Of a stretch of DNA of 13,288 nt, positions 1-10,061 are shown piece by piece; position 1 is the stretch's first letter, and each line of letters opens with the position of its first letter. The translations under genes were made by a program, and so were the position numbers. The stretch covers positions 32,561 to 45,848 of the forward strand of contig DITY01000327.1 of assembly GCA_002422955.1 (NCBI GenBank), read 5' to 3'. This DNA is from Planctomycetaceae bacterium UBA6172. GTDB lineage: Bacteria > Planctomycetota > Planctomycetia > Pirellulales > Pirellulaceae. The notes under the pieces are model-generated. The model was not told the origin of the DNA. It ran no database searches and worked only from the letters and a program-made list of their open reading frames with translations.

Positions 1-120
1 GGTCACCGCCCCGTTTTTCGTTGACATGCCGGGGTAGCCCATGTTCACCCGGCTGTTGAAAATGAGTCCTCCCTGGCATCCATCCCTGATCCGACTTTCC
101 GTTCATCGTTTGGCTAATCG

Positions 121-1977
121 ATGCCTAGGCGTACATCTCACTCCCCTCGCGTCCGACCGCATTTGGCCTTGGTAATTGCCGCGCTCTCGGTCGCGGTACA
201 GAGTTTCGGCTGTTCGCGGTCCGATGACCGAGTCACCCCACCGCCATCCCGCGAATCGGCCGAAACCGCGAAGCCGCTGTTCGATCTCAAGCCGAGCCCG
301 CCCAAGGCAGACCAGGGCTCGGTGACTCCCACGACGGTTCCGGCCGCGGGGAATGACCATGCGGCGACTTCGGGTGCCGGTGATCGCGGGGTGCCAGCCG
401 CCTGCCCTCAACTTGTCGATGTCGCTGCCGATGCCGGGCTGAACTTCGTTTATCGGACCGGCACCCGTGGCGAATCCTTGATGGTCGAGACGATGGGTGG
501 CGGCTGCGGCGTGCTCGATTTCGACAACGATGGCCATATCGATTTGTTTTTCAATCAGGGTGGTGATCCGACCGCCCCGCCAACGGATGCGACACAACCG
601 CGCGAAGCGATTTTCCGTGGCCTACCTGGAGGGAAGTTTGCCGACGTCTCCGTGCAAGCATTGCCCGACGGTCCCTTTCACTACGGTCAAGGAGTCGCGA
701 TCGGCGATTACAACGACGACGGCTTTGACGACATTTACCTTACCAATGTCGGCCGCAACACGTTGCTGCGGAACCAAGGGGACGGGACGTTCGTTGATGT
801 CACCGACACGGCCGGCGTGGGGGATACCCACTGGAGCAGTTCCGCCGCGTTCGCTGACTTGACCGGCGACGGACTCCTCGATTTGTACGTTTGTAATTAC
901 GTCGACTACGATCCGCGGAACCCCATGGATTGCCGCAATCGCGAGGGTCAGCCAAGGATTTGCCACCCCCAGTCGGTCCCAGCCGTTCCCGACGAATGCT
1001 ACGTCAATCTGGGGGATGGTACGTTTCGCCCGGAAGCTCGCCAGCGCGGCCTGTTCGGCGAAGGGAACAAAGCGTTGGGGGTTTCGGTCGCCGATTTCAA
1101 CCTGGACGGCTTGCCGGATATTTACGTCGCCAACGACACGACCGCGAATTTCCTCTTCATGAATCAAGGCCAGGGCCAGTTCAAGGAGCAGGCCCTCTTG
1201 CTAGGCTGCGCCGTCGATCGCGCGGGCGCCTTCCAGGCCAGCATGGGACTGGCCGTTGGCGATTATGACGGGGACGGTTTGCTCGATATCTATTCCACGC
1301 ACTTCCACCAGGAATCCAACACGCTCTACCACAACCTCGGGACTCGTGGCTTCCAGGACGTCACCGGCTTCGTGGGGCTGCATGAAGTGACCCTGCCGCG
1401 ACTCGGGTTCGGAACGGTGATGCAGGATTTCAACCAGGACGGGCGGCAGGAACTGTTCGTCACCAACGGCCATATCGAGAACTACCCGGACAACCCGATT
1501 CACAGGATGTCACCCCAACTGTTCTCGTTTACGGGCGAGCGGTGGACCGACTGCTCGGCCCGGGCGGGAGAGTTTTTTTCTGGGCAATACGTCGGCCGCG
1601 GTGTCGCGATGTGCGATCCCGACCGAGATGGCGCGGTCGGTCTGGTGGTGGTCCACCAGGACACGCCCGCCGCGCTGCTGAAGAATGACTCGGCGCGCGG
1701 CCATTGGTTGAAACTGGAGTTTCGCGGTCGGCAGAGCAACCGCCGCGGCATCGGCTGCCAGGTGAATGTCCGATCCCCGAGCCGGACCTGGCACCAACAA
1801 CTGTCCGGCGGCGGCAGCTATGCCTCCTCCCATCAGGCCGCGTTGTTTTTCGGACTCGGCGAGTACTCCGGGCCGGTGGATGTCGAAGTCCGCTGGCCAA
1901 CGGGCCAAATCCAATCGCTGACGGGAGTCGCCATCGACCGGGCGATGGTGATCGAGGAACCTTTGCTAACGCCCTGA
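121..1977 (+). CDS. CRTAC1-family protein: FG-GAP/VCBS repeats with C-terminal ASPIC/UnbV domain, probable lipoprotein
   Basis: The 618-residue protein starts at the first ATG after an in-frame TAA at 115-117, so the frame cannot extend further upstream. No clear Shine-Dalgarno is visible. A basic N-terminus, hydrophobic stretch and Cys31 (SFGC, an imperfect lipobox) suggest an exported lipoprotein; a Pro/Ser/Ala-rich linker runs to about residue 95. Calcium-binding-type FG-GAP/VCBS loops of the form DxDxDG follow: DFDNDG at 133-138, DYNDDG 196-201, DLTGDG 246-251, DFNLDG 325-330, DYDGDG 381-386, DFNQDG 436-441. These predict a beta-propeller. Between loops three and four lies a Cys-containing insert (C258, C271, C281, C293) typical of CRTAC1 proteins. 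Residues about 525-615 (GHWLKLEFRG, RRGIGCQV, GGGSYASS, FFGLG, VDVEVRWPTG) form the ASPIC/UnbV domain. The family is expanded in planctomycetes; its biochemical role is mostly unknown, with surface adhesion or binding the usual guess. Its 3' end overlaps the convergent cytochrome gene by 12 bp. Confidence 0.93.
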   Translation: MPRRTSHSPRVRPHLALVIAALSVAVQSFGCSRSDDRVTPPPSRESAETAKPLFDLKPSPPKADQGSVTPTTVPAAGNDHAATSGAGDRGVPAACPQLVDVAADAGLNFVYRTGTRGESLMVETMGGGCGVLDFDNDGHIDLFFNQGGDPTAPPTDATQPREAIFRGLPGGKFADVSVQALPDGPFHYGQGVAIGDYNDDGFDDIYLTNVGRNTLLRNQGDGTFVDVTDTAGVGDTHWSSSAAFADLTGDGLLDLYVCNYVDYDPRNPMDCRNREGQPRICHPQSVPAVPDECYVNLGDGTFRPEARQRGLFGEGNKALGVSVADFNLDGLPDIYVANDTTANFLFMNQGQGQFKEQALLLGCAVDRAGAFQASMGLAVGDYDGDGLLDIYSTHFHQESNTLYHNLGTRGFQDVTGFVGLHEVTLPRLGFGTVMQDFNQDGRQELFVTNGHIENYPDNPIHRMSPQLFSFTGERWTDCSARAGEFFSGQYVGRGVAMCDPDRDGAVGLVVVHQDTPAALLKNDSARGHWLKLEFRGRQSNRRGIGCQVNVRSPSRTWHQQLSGGGSYASSHQAALFFGLGEYSGPVDVEVRWPTGQIQSLTGVAIDRAMVIEEPLLTP

Positions 1978-4044
1978 ACCGGCTCGCTTTCGCATCTGCT
2001 CGACGATCTGCCCATGATGGCTGGAACGCTCGGCATTACCCGTGCTTCGGTAGGCCGCCACCAGCCATTCACGCAGTTCGAGCTTGGTCGGGTCGAGTTC
2101 CAGAACCCGTTCGGCGGCCTGTAAAGCTTCGTCGCGTTTGCCCGCGGCCCAGGCCATCTCGGCCATCCGGGCATGCCATTCGGGGTCCTCCGGCAGCAGT
2201 TGCAGCAATCGCTCCAAATGAATCCTTCCCACACGGACATTGCGACGCTGCAGTTCGATCACAGCCAAGCCTCCCAAGGCCACTTCGTGGTCGGGGTTGA
2301 GGTCGAGCAGGCGTCGCCAAACGACTCGCGCCGGTTCGATCTCGCCGTTCACCAAATAGCTTGATCCCAATTCCGCCAGCGCGGTTTCGTCAGCCCCCAA
2401 CGCGTTGATGACCGCCGTCAAGTCCCGGGCGTCCACACCCTCGGGGACCAGCAACCGACGAGCTTCCTGCGACAAGCGTTCGTCGCGGCGATTCCAAGCC
2501 TCGGTCATCTTCGAGATACCACGGGCGCGGGCGACTTCCCAACTCGGCAGCCGGGCTTCCGCCCCGTCGAAAACGGCCAGCGCTTCGCCCACCGGCGTGG
2601 CGGAAACGGCTTGCGATTCGACCGACTTTAGCGCCTCCCGCAAAATACGGTGATCGGTCTGCGCCGTGTGGGGAACGTTGGTGGTTCCCAGGGGAGCCAT
2701 GTGGCAATGCACGCACGACCCGCTCGCCGGTGCTTGGCGTTGGTTCTCCACCGGCAGGCTACAAGACTGGTCGTCGTGACATCGGAAGCACTTGTCGCGA
2801 TACCAAGCCGCCTGCTGCTCCGGCGCCGGTTGAAAGTGCGGGTCATGACAAGAGGTACAGCCCATCGCTTGGTCCGATCCGATGTAACAGCGGCTGGACC
2901 GCATCTGTTCGACATGGCTGACGACCTGATGGCGCCCTTGGTCATCCAGCCGATCTTCCCCCGTCAACACGACGAACACATCTTCCAGTCGATCGCCGGG
3001 TCGAAAATCGAAAAACTCGCGGCCGAATCGTCGGATGACGTGCTTCCCCTGCAGATGGCATTGGTTGCAAACATCCTCGCGCCGCGCGACGTCCAACTTG
3101 GCCGGATTGACGATCGGGTCAACCTGGGGATCGTCCGCGTCCGCCGGATCAGTCCCGCCGGCGGCCCGTTCAGCGCGGCGCAGCTGGAACGCGACGTGCT
3201 CGCCGCCCGGCCCGTGGCAGCGTTCGCAACCGATCGAAGGTTCAGGGAAAAACGGGGGCTGGTAACGATCCACCCCGCTCGTCGCGGCGCGGCCGACATG
3301 ACAATACAAACAGCCGTCGCCAATCCGTCGCTGGAAGCGGTTGTGCGACTCGGGCGCATAGCCCGGCGAAAGGTCCCACCGCCCAGCGCCCGAATACCAG
3401 CCGAGCGGCGATTGATACAGCACCCCGTCGCGGTTGATCAGATAGGCTCGACCCTGTTTTCCCGAACCGACCGCGAACGCGACCGCTTCACCCTGATCGT
3501 AAATCAGCCCACCGTCCTCAGCCCGCAACAACTCGTGATGGACCACGTTGTCACCCTCTCGTGTGACGCGATATTGGCGAGGCCCCGCGATCTCAATCTG
3601 CTCGGCGGGGCAAACCTCGATCGCCCTCGCTTCACCGACCGCGTTGAACGACTGTGACATGGGATGCGACGCGTACAGCGCCGCGATCTCGGCATGACAG
3701 GCAACGCAGGCCTCACTGCCGACATAGTCGCTCGGACGGGGTGGCGGTAGAACGCGGCTGACCAGTGAAGTCCCGGCCGGCGTATCGGGCTTGCCCGCGG
3801 GAGTTTCGGCCTGAACCGCTTCCTTCGAGATCGCGACCGAGGGATTGGTCGCGACATCGGGCTTGACCTGCGGACGACAACCCGGGAACGCGACCACACA
3901 ACTGACAACGATCAGCACTCGGGCGCTCACGAACGACCCCCACCGCGCCGCAGCTCCCTCCAATCGCAATCGCAATCGCAAACCTCGCTCCCTTATAAAG
4001 ACGACAGCGACCGCCCGCGCGACGGAAGCGAAACCGGGGCCCAT
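1966..4044 (-). CDS. Seven-haem cytochrome c with C-terminal TPR repeats, probable lipoprotein
   Basis: The 692-residue frame has seven CXXCH c-type haem sites: CVACH 113-117, CLYCH 245-249, CERCH 273-277, CNQCH 326-330, CTSCH 396-400, CFRCH 419-423, CVHCH 444-448. The arrangement resembles the cytochrome c554/multihaem families. Residues 553-586, 587-620 and 621-654 follow an exact 34-residue TPR period, with a partial fourth to about 685. Haem attachment and export require the periplasmic side; a hydrophobic stretch (VLIVVSCVVAFPGC) ending at Cys56 looks like a lipoprotein signal, although Pro at -2 and Phe at -3 are poor lipobox residues. The ATG at 4044 is the longest-frame start; a GTG at 3930 would place the signal peptide directly at the N-terminus and may be the true start, giving 654 residues. 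Predicted role is electron transfer or storage in the cell envelope, with TPRs as docking surface; the redox partner is unknown. It is divergent from the TPR gene to its right and convergent with the CRTAC1 gene. Stop is TAG at 1966-1968. Confidence 0.92.
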   Translation of the reverse strand: MGPGFASVARAVAVVFIRERGLRLRLRLEGAAARWGSFVSARVLIVVSCVVAFPGCRPQVKPDVATNPSVAISKEAVQAETPAGKPDTPAGTSLVSRVLPPPRPSDYVGSEACVACHAEIAALYASHPMSQSFNAVGEARAIEVCPAEQIEIAGPRQYRVTREGDNVVHHELLRAEDGGLIYDQGEAVAFAVGSGKQGRAYLINRDGVLYQSPLGWYSGAGRWDLSPGYAPESHNRFQRRIGDGCLYCHVGRAATSGVDRYQPPFFPEPSIGCERCHGPGGEHVAFQLRRAERAAGGTDPADADDPQVDPIVNPAKLDVARREDVCNQCHLQGKHVIRRFGREFFDFRPGDRLEDVFVVLTGEDRLDDQGRHQVVSHVEQMRSSRCYIGSDQAMGCTSCHDPHFQPAPEQQAAWYRDKCFRCHDDQSCSLPVENQRQAPASGSCVHCHMAPLGTTNVPHTAQTDHRILREALKSVESQAVSATPVGEALAVFDGAEARLPSWEVARARGISKMTEAWNRRDERLSQEARRLLVPEGVDARDLTAVINALGADETALAELGSSYLVNGEIEPARVVWRRLLDLNPDHEVALGGLAVIELQRRNVRVGRIHLERLLQLLPEDPEWHARMAEMAWAAGKRDEALQAAERVLELDPTKLELREWLVAAYRSTGNAERSSHHGQIVEQMRKRAGSGR
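3961..3980. repeat. Short tandem hexamer (CAATCG), three copies plus two bases
   Basis: CAATCG repeats three times followed by CA. On the minus strand it reads as CGATTG units and, if translated from the longest start of the cytochrome gene, encodes Leu-Arg three times (residues 23-28). Six-base units keep the frame, so copy changes would not switch the gene on or off. Its position between a possible -10 element and the GTG at 3930 fits an untranslated leader equally well. Confidence 0.85.
3992..3997 (-). promoter_or_regulatory. Possible -10 element for the multihaem cytochrome gene
   Basis: The minus strand reads TATAAG here (five of six matches to TATAAT) in an otherwise GC-rich stretch. 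I find no matching -35 at 16-18 bp. If used, transcription would begin near 3985, downstream of the ATG at 4044, forcing translation to start further in, for example at the GTG at 3930. Weak evidence. Confidence 0.2.
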
Positions 4045-4190
4045 TCGCCGAACGGTGCCGAACGCTCCTGATGTGGTGCAGTCGGCCTCGCACCTTCCCG
4101 GCCCGTGATCGGCGGCCGACCCGGACGTCCATCATAACACGACCGTTCCGTCAATGCGGCCCAAACAGTTGGCCACGACAGGCTTCGCTG

Positions 4191-4220
4191 TTGGCGATCG
4201 ATGACCATCGCACCTATAAT
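4191..4220 (+). promoter_or_regulatory. Sigma70-like promoter ahead of the TPR gene
   Basis: TTGGCG at 4191-4196 (four of six matches to TTGACA) is separated by 18 bp from a perfect TATAAT at 4215-4220, in the 179-bp region between two divergent genes. The spacer holds a short inverted repeat, GCGAT (4194-4198) and ATCGC (4207-4211), which could be chance or an operator. The predicted transcription start, about 4226-4228, lies just after the ATG at 4224, which bears on the choice of start codon for the TPR gene. Confidence 0.45.
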
Positions 4221-4223
4221 TAA

Positions 4224-5603
4224 ATGAATGAGATGTCGCGAGGAAGCAGGGTCGCCGTCGTGCCGCGGATAAAAATGGTCAAAACGAAACGCCGCAAATC
4301 GACCGCTACGGAGCCTGGTGGGGCGGCAGCGAGCCAAGTGGCAGTCAAATCCGCTCACCCCGAATCGCCTGTCATTGACCAGAGTTCAGGCTCGACAGCC
4401 CCTTCGGTTCCGGCGCCAGGTTCACTGCTGGGCAAATCCCGGTTCGGTCGCCGGACACGGATTGCCCTGATGCTGGTGGTCATCCTGCTCAGCCCGCTGG
4501 CCTATCGGTCGTGGGGGATCTACGAGCTCCGCAAGCTCGCTTGGGATGCCAGCGAGGCCCGCCAGGCGGGCAATTGGGCGGATCTCGAAACGGCCGCCGT
4601 GCGTTGGGGCCAGGCCGACACGGGGAGCGCGATGCCGTGGGCGCTGGCGGCCGAAGCGGCCGAAATGCGAGGAGCCCCCGACCGCGCCGCGGCTCATTTG
4701 GAAAACATGCCGGCGGACGATCCCCGCACGCCAACCGTGCTAATGGAGTTGGCCGCGATCTACTTTGGCAAGCTCAATCGCCCGCTCGACGGGGTTGCGA
4801 CCTACCGCAAGGCGCTCGAGATCGCCCCCGATTTTGCCGAAGCCCATCGCCGGCTGATTTTTTACTATGGGATCACGGTCCAACGCCGGAAAATGGTCGA
4901 ACAGGCGCGGGAAGCATTGCGATTGGGCTGCGAGAACCCCGAAACGTACGTCTATTTGATCGGCGCCGATTGGTTGGTTTTTTCCAACGCCTATGACCTG
5001 AACCAAAAATGGCTGCAATCGGGGGCCGATGACGAAACTTTCGAAGTCGCGCAGATGATCCACTGGTCGGGAGCCACCGGCTACGACGATTTCGGCCGCG
5101 CCGCCGAACACGAGCGATTGCTGGGCGAAGTGTTCGAAAAGTATCCCGATAATCCCGAATTACTAGCTTATTTCCTCAGCCAACGTGCTACCCGCGGCGA
5201 CCGGGAAGGGGTCGCCGAACTGCTCGCCAAGGTCCCCTCCAGTGAGGGGGACGACAATCGATTCTGGCACTTTAAGGGCTGGCTCGACGCCGCCAATGAG
5301 AATTGGGCGGATGCCGAAGTGGCCTATCGCGAGGCCCTGAAACGCAATCCCTACGCTTGGCAGACCCATCTGGAATTGTCGAGTGTGCTGCGGCAGCAGC
5401 AGCGGTTGGATGAGGTCGAGCAGTATGTAGCGCTCTCGATGAAGGGGAAGGAACTGCGGAAAACGATCCTCCAGTTACCTGACGTGCAGTCGGTTTCCCC
5501 CGAATTATTGCGACAGATGCAGGTATACGCTAACGAATGCGGCGACACCGCCGTCGCCGAGCAGTTAGCGTCGCGGCTGGCCCAGTGGAACGGCGCGGGC
5601 TGA
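4224..5603 (+). CDS. Membrane-anchored tetratricopeptide-repeat protein
   Basis: The 459-residue frame begins with a basic, Ser/Pro-rich segment (1-78), then one hydrophobic segment at about 79-94 (IALMLVVILLSPLAY). Basic residues on its N-terminal side predict N-in topology, with the rest in the periplasm. The remainder is helical TPR: clear units at about 171-204 and 345-378, both ending in the hallmark Ala-Leu-x(3)-Pro pattern (KALEIAPDF, EALKRNPYA), with weaker units at 103-136, 137-168, 205-238 and 379-412. TPRs mediate protein-protein contacts; no catalytic domain is visible. The ATG at 4224 is the longest start. However, the promoter at 4191-4220 puts transcription start at or after that codon, so the in-frame ATG at 4233, GTG at 4260 (preceded by AGGAAGCAGG at 4241-4250) or ATG at 4275 may be the real start; all keep the membrane segment. 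It is divergent from the cytochrome gene, and partnership with it is inference. Specific function not recognised. Confidence 0.88.
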   Translation: MNEMSRGSRVAVVPRIKMVKTKRRKSTATEPGGAAASQVAVKSAHPESPVIDQSSGSTAPSVPAPGSLLGKSRFGRRTRIALMLVVILLSPLAYRSWGIYELRKLAWDASEARQAGNWADLETAAVRWGQADTGSAMPWALAAEAAEMRGAPDRAAAHLENMPADDPRTPTVLMELAAIYFGKLNRPLDGVATYRKALEIAPDFAEAHRRLIFYYGITVQRRKMVEQAREALRLGCENPETYVYLIGADWLVFSNAYDLNQKWLQSGADDETFEVAQMIHWSGATGYDDFGRAAEHERLLGEVFEKYPDNPELLAYFLSQRATRGDREGVAELLAKVPSSEGDDNRFWHFKGWLDAANENWADAEVAYREALKRNPYAWQTHLELSSVLRQQQRLDEVEQYVALSMKGKELRKTILQLPDVQSVSPELLRQMQVYANECGDTAVAEQLASRLAQWNGAG

Positions 5604-5655
5604 GCCGGGGAATCCTCGAGTCATCGACGGCTAGACGGTTCGCCGGTACACTAAC

Positions 5656-5670
5656 GGTCCTTTTCGGACC
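5656..5670 (+). other. Small hairpin in the leader upstream of gyrB
   Basis: GGTCC, loop TTTTC, GGACC gives a perfect 5-bp stem, followed seven bases after the stem by a short T run (5676-5679). It could be a weak terminator for the TPR gene or a structured part of the gyrB leader. The stem is too short and the T run too small to call a terminator. Confidence 0.2.
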
Positions 5671-5712
5671 CGCGATTTTGGCCGTTTCCCGCTTAGCGAA
5701 CAGCGATTTTTC

Positions 5713-8283
<2,571 letters not shown>

Positions 8284-8353
8284 GCCCGCTCCGGCCCGCT
8301 CGTCAGCCGACATCGACCCGTGCCCCGCGCTCCCCACTCGAAGGTCGCTCGCC

Positions 8354-10033
8354 ATGTCCGCTCGCCGCTGCATCGCCATCATCGCCCTGATCATCGCGGC
8401 CATCCCGGCCGCCGCGTCGGCACAGGCGAAGCGCCCCAACATCCTGTTCGCCTTCGCCGATGATTGGGGCCGTCACGCCAGTGCCTACGCCCAGATCGAC
8501 GGCCCGGGTTCGGTCAACGATCTGATTCGCACGCCGACCTTCGACAGCATCGCGGCGGAAGGGGTGTTGTTCCGCAGCGCTTTCGTCGGCGCGCCCAGCT
8601 GCACGCCGTGTCGCAGTTCGCTCCTTTCCGGCCAGCATTTTTGGCGGACCGGCCGCGCGGCAATCCTCAACGGCGCGGTCTGGGACTTCAGCAGCCCCGC
8701 TTACCCGCTGATGCTCCGCGAGGCGGGATATCACATCGGCAAATCATACAAGGTGTGGAGCCCCGGGACGCCGCCCGATGCACCCTACGGCGGTCGTGAA
8801 CACGCTTATGAAAGCCGCGGCCGGCGCTTCAATCAGTTCTCTCAGAATGTCACCCGGATGGTCGCCGATGGCCTACCGCTTGAGCAGGCTAAACAGACGC
8901 TCTATGACGAGGTCGTCGGCAATTTCGATGATTTCCTGGCCGACCGCCAGCCCGACCAACCGTTCTGCTTTTGGTTCGGCCCGACCAACGTCCACCGCAC
9001 CTGGATCCAAGGCTCGGGCAAGGCGTTATGGGGCCTGGAGCCCGATCAGCTCCGCGGCAAGATGCCGGCCTTCCTGCCCGATGTCCCGGTGGTCCGCGAA
9101 GACCTCGCCGACTATTTCGGCGAGGCGATGGCGTTCGACACCGTGTTGGGTTTGCTGATCGAACGTTTGAAGGCCGCCGGCGAATGGGATAACACCGTGG
9201 TGGTGGTCAGCGGTGATCACGGCGCGCCCGGTTTCCCGCATGGCAAATGCAACCTGTATGATTTCGGCGTGGGCGTTTCGCTGGCGATCCGCTGGGGCGA
9301 CCGCGACCTGGGCACCCCCGGACGCGTGATCGATGACCTGGTCAGCCTGACCGATTTGGCGCCGACCTTCCTCGAACTGGCTGGGGTCGAAACCCCTGCG
9401 TCGATGACCGGCCGAAGCCTGGTGCCGCTGCTCGCCTCGGATCAAGCGGGCCGCATCGATCCGCTATGGGATGCCGTCTACTTCGGCCGCGAACGGCATG
9501 TCGCCAACGCCCGTGACGGGTTCGCCCCTTACCCGCAACGGGCGATCCGCACCCACGACCATCTCTACATCATCAACTTCCGACCCGATCGCTGGCCGCT
9601 GGGCGAGCCGTACCGGCTGAACGATGCGAATCCGCCCACGACCCAGGAAATGACCAACCGCACCCGGGTGACCCTGCCCGACGAAGACGCCGGACCGACG
9701 AAGGCTTGGCTGGTCGATCACCGTAACGACCCGATGTGGCAGCCGACATTCGAGCTCGCCTACGGGAAGCGTCCCGCCGAGGAACTTTACGATTTGAAAG
9801 TCGACCCCCAGCAGATCAACAACCTCGCCGCGGATCCAGGTTACCAAGCCGTTCGCGAAACCCTGCGAAACCGACTGCTGAACGAACTGCGGCAGACCGG
9901 CGACCCGCGTTTGGTGGACGACGGCGCGTTTTTCGAGAACCCACCGCTGTCGGGCCCGCCCGCCGGATCTCGGGGAGAGGAAGCGGTAACGCCCGAGCAA
10001 CTGCGCAGCGGGCGGTTGAGCGATAACGATTGA
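8354..10033 (+). CDS. Secreted type I sulfatase, heparan N-sulfatase-like
   Basis: The 559-residue arylsulfatase-superfamily enzyme hydrolyses sulfate esters or N-sulfates. Start is the ATG at 8354, weakly supported by AAGG at 8341-8344, because it places a classical signal peptide at the N-terminus (ALIIAAIPAAASA, likely cleavage after Ala23); an upstream in-frame start at 8213 would lie inside gyrB. The sulfatase signature C-x-P-x-R is CTPCR at 83-87; Cys83 is the residue converted to formylglycine by a maturation enzyme not present here. Metal and active-site candidates are Asp36-Asp37 (FADDWG), Arg87, His214 (TNVHRTW), Asp288-His289 (GDHG) and Lys298 (HGKCNLYD). The NVHR and GxPxxxxGKxNLYD pattern resembles N-sulfoglucosamine sulfohydrolase (SulfAtlas S1_8-like, from memory), but substrate cannot be set from sequence alone. 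It lies 70 bp after gyrB on the same strand with no clear terminator between, so read-through is possible. Planctomycetes commonly carry many such enzymes for sulfated algal or animal glycans. Confidence 0.94.
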   Translation: MSARRCIAIIALIIAAIPAAASAQAKRPNILFAFADDWGRHASAYAQIDGPGSVNDLIRTPTFDSIAAEGVLFRSAFVGAPSCTPCRSSLLSGQHFWRTGRAAILNGAVWDFSSPAYPLMLREAGYHIGKSYKVWSPGTPPDAPYGGREHAYESRGRRFNQFSQNVTRMVADGLPLEQAKQTLYDEVVGNFDDFLADRQPDQPFCFWFGPTNVHRTWIQGSGKALWGLEPDQLRGKMPAFLPDVPVVREDLADYFGEAMAFDTVLGLLIERLKAAGEWDNTVVVVSGDHGAPGFPHGKCNLYDFGVGVSLAIRWGDRDLGTPGRVIDDLVSLTDLAPTFLELAGVETPASMTGRSLVPLLASDQAGRIDPLWDAVYFGRERHVANARDGFAPYPQRAIRTHDHLYIINFRPDRWPLGEPYRLNDANPPTTQEMTNRTRVTLPDEDAGPTKAWLVDHRNDPMWQPTFELAYGKRPAEELYDLKVDPQQINNLAADPGYQAVRETLRNRLLNELRQTGDPRLVDDGAFFENPPLSGPPAGSRGEEAVTPEQLRSGRLSDND

Positions 10034-10061
10034 AATCACGGCCCGCGCGAGCGACCGCGAC

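Noticed and set aside
1..60. Possible end of an upstream plus-strand gene (VTAPFFVDMPG then TAG at 35-37) or start of a minus-strand gene (NMGYPGMSTKNGAVT read from about 49 to 1)
   Set aside because: Both readings are plausible but too short to support, and they are mutually exclusive; the window begins here.
21..61. TTGACA at 21-26 and TTGAAA at 56-61 as -35 elements for the CRTAC1 gene
   Set aside because: Neither has an acceptable -10 hexamer at 16-18 bp spacing.
2650..3657. Open frame of 335 codons on the plus strand opposite the multihaem cytochrome
   Set aside because: The minus strand has seven CXXCH motifs and phased TPRs; the plus-strand product has no domain and an improbable Arg/Ala/Val-rich composition.
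4161..4193. Imperfect inverted repeat CCAAACAG / CTGTTGG with a 19-base loop in the divergent intergenic region
   Set aside because: A bulged stem of seven pairs with a long loop is close to chance level and has no T tract, so neither terminator nor operator can be claimed.
10034..10061. Terminator between the convergent sulfatase and dnaE2 genes
   Set aside because: Only 28 bases; GC-rich repeats of CGCGA type are present but no stem followed by a T run on either strand.
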